Positions 62,328 through 64,000 of a stretch of 64,000 nucleotides of DNA are shown in pieces (position 1 is the first letter of the stretch; every line of letters starts with the position of its first letter). The stretch lies in NCBI GenBank assembly GCA_900315345.1, contig OMYP01000003.1, forward strand, positions 1 through 64,000. Direction: 5' to 3'. Source of the DNA: an uncultured Selenomonadales bacterium (GTDB lineage: Bacteria > Bacillota > Negativicutes > Acidaminococcales > Acidaminococcaceae). Below the pieces are notes generated by a model, which was not told where the DNA came from, did no database searches, and was given only the letters and a program-made list of their open reading frames with translations. Both the position numbers and the translations under genes were made by a program.

Positions 62328-63209
62328 ATGGCACAGATTACAGCTGCAATTGTAAAAGAACTGCGTGAACGTACCGGCGCAGGCATGATGGACTGCAAAA
62401 AAGCGCTGGTTGCTACGGAAGGCGATATGGAGAAGGCAATCGACTTCCTGCGTGAAAAGGGCCTTTCCCAGGCTGCTAAAAAAGCCGGCCGCGTAGCTGC
62501 GGAAGGTGCTGTTGTGGCACATGTTACCGAAGACGGAAAAGTTGGTGCAATCGTTGAAGTAAACTGCGAAACTGACTTTGTAGGTCAGAATGAGAATTTC
62601 CAGGCTCTGGCAAAATCCATTGCAGCGCTTATTGTAGAAACCAATCCGGCTGACGTGGAAACATTGCTTGCTTCTGAACTGGACGGAAAAGCCGTTAAGG
62701 ACGTGGTAACCGAAGCGATTGCCAAAATCGGTGAAAACATTTCCGTTCGCCGTTTTGTACGTTTTGAAAGTGCGGAAGGAAAGGTTTACAGCTATATCCA
62801 TGCCGGCGGAAAGATTGGCGTACTTGTGGACATGAAAGGCGGCGATTTGGAACTCGGGAAAGATATCGCAATGCAGGTAGCTGCTGCAAATCCCCAGTAT
62901 CTGGACCGTACCGAAGTTCCGGCTTCCGAACTGGAACATGAAAAGGATATCCTGACAGAACAGGCCCGCAATGAAGGCAAACCGGAAAAGATTATCGAAA
63001 AGATGGTATTAGGCCGTATCAACAAATATTATAAAGATGTATGCCTGGTTGATCAGGAATTCATTAAGGACGGCGATCTGACCATCAGCAAGCTGCTTAA
63101 ATCCAAGAATGCCGAAGTTGCCCGTTTTGCACGGTTCCAGTTAGGTGAAGGCATTGAGAAAAAGCAGGAAAACTTTGCTGAAGAAGTTGCTGCTTTCATC
63201 AAAAAATAA
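62328..63209 (+). CDS. tsf: Elongation factor Ts
   Basis: 293 residues from ATG 62328, CAGGAGG 9 bp upstream. Guanine-nucleotide exchange factor for EF-Tu. [37 protein letters not shown] and the [16 protein letters not shown] core are typical. Followed by a terminator. Confidence 0.97.
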   Translation: MAQITAAIVKELRERTGAGMMDCKKALVATEGDMEKAIDFLREKGLSQAAKKAGRVAAEGAVVAHVTEDGKVGAIVEVNCETDFVGQNENFQALAKSIAALIVETNPADVETLLASELDGKAVKDVVTEAIAKIGENISVRRFVRFESAEGKVYSYIHAGGKIGVLVDMKGGDLELGKDIAMQVAAANPQYLDRTEVPASELEHEKDILTEQARNEGKPEKIIEKMVLGRINKYYKDVCLVDQEFIKDGDLTISKLLKSKNAEVARFARFQLGEGIEKKQENFAEEVAAFIKK

Positions 63210-63221
63210 ACTGTCGCACTG

Positions 63222-63250
63222 AAAAGACTGCAGTCCCTGCAGTCTTTTTT
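63222..63250 (+). terminator. Terminator after tsf
   Basis: AAAAGACTGCAG (63222-63233) pairs with CTGCAGTCTTTT (63237-63248) around a short loop, with a T run. Confidence 0.9.
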
Positions 63251-63321
63251 TATGTATGAAAGAAATTTCTAAAATTCCCGGCTGTTTATTGTGTTCTGCT
63301 ATTTTTCAAAAACGCAGGATG

Positions 63322-63330
63322 TGGTATAAT
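63322..63330 (+). promoter_or_regulatory. Extended -10 promoter of pyrH
   Basis: TGGTATAAT with TATAAT at 63325-63330; about 115 bp before the start. Confidence 0.6.
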
Positions 63331-63365
63331 GTTTAGAAGAATGCACTCCGGGAAACTTTTTTTGA

Positions 63366-64000
<635 letters not shown>

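Overview
The window reads as chromosomal DNA of an anaerobic Firmicute. The class Negativicutes, and within it something Acidaminococcaceae-like (Phascolarctobacterium/Acidaminococcus), fits best: there is an anaerobic-type cobalamin gene run, ccpN-ppsR next to dgt-dnaG-rpoD, yicC-remA-gmk-rpoZ-coaBC, FabK in place of FabI, and a base composition near 45-50% G+C with a local G+C-rich start. This assignment is an inference from gene content and was not checked against databases.

Region 1 (1-10.7 kb) is a cobalamin/cobamide synthesis run. After the tail of a murein hydrolase come cobJ, cobK, cobL (cbiE-cbiT fusion), cbiA, cbiB, a CobD-type threonine-phosphate decarboxylase, an alkaline-phosphatase-superfamily gene that may fill the alpha-ribazole phosphatase step, cbiP, cobO and cbiC. 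They are mostly overlapping or closely spaced, and the run ends at a clear terminator. Region 2 (10.8-19 kb) holds a ferredoxin-nitroreductase, a ferric-type ABC importer (binding lipoprotein, ATPase, two-domain permease), two proteins of unknown function and an RqcH/NFACT gene on the minus strand. Region 3 (19-31.8 kb) is housekeeping: yicC-remA-gmk-rpoZ-coaBC, a SAM-I riboswitch with metK, ccpN-ppsR, dgt, dnaG and an unusually long rpoD.

Region 4 (31.9-42.6 kb) is an accessory island. It begins at tRNA-Ile2(CAU) and separates rpoD from trmK-nif3, which are commonly near neighbours in Firmicutes. It holds a Y-family DNA polymerase with a small partner, an Rpn/YhgA-like nuclease, an ORF6N-phospholipase-D-like fusion, a nuclease-helicase of the DUF2075 type, remnants (PHP domain, DnaB, YvrJ), an ArsR regulator with a palindromic operator, a flavin reductase and an orphan double-glycine ribosomal peptide precursor. 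Two of its genes, the polymerase and the ORF6N fusion, sit behind near-duplicate modules of terminator, extended -10 promoter and LexA-box, which suggests damage-inducible expression.

Region 5 (42.7-64 kb) returns to core genes: trmK, nif3, yhaM, rnpB RNA, an NlpC/P60 hydrolase, a two-component system, yqeG, a nitrilase-family amidase, a VanX-like protein, ylbF, murB, two genes of unknown function, fabK, a 3D-domain protein, nadE, a YbaK-type deacylase, thrC, rpsB (with a structured leader), tsf and the start of pyrH. A 163-bp inverted-repeat hairpin element lies at the end of fabK and supplies its stop codon. Degenerate pieces of the same element lie after yhaM and after the VanX-like gene. 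Many promoters in the window carry an extended -10 (TGnTATAAT).
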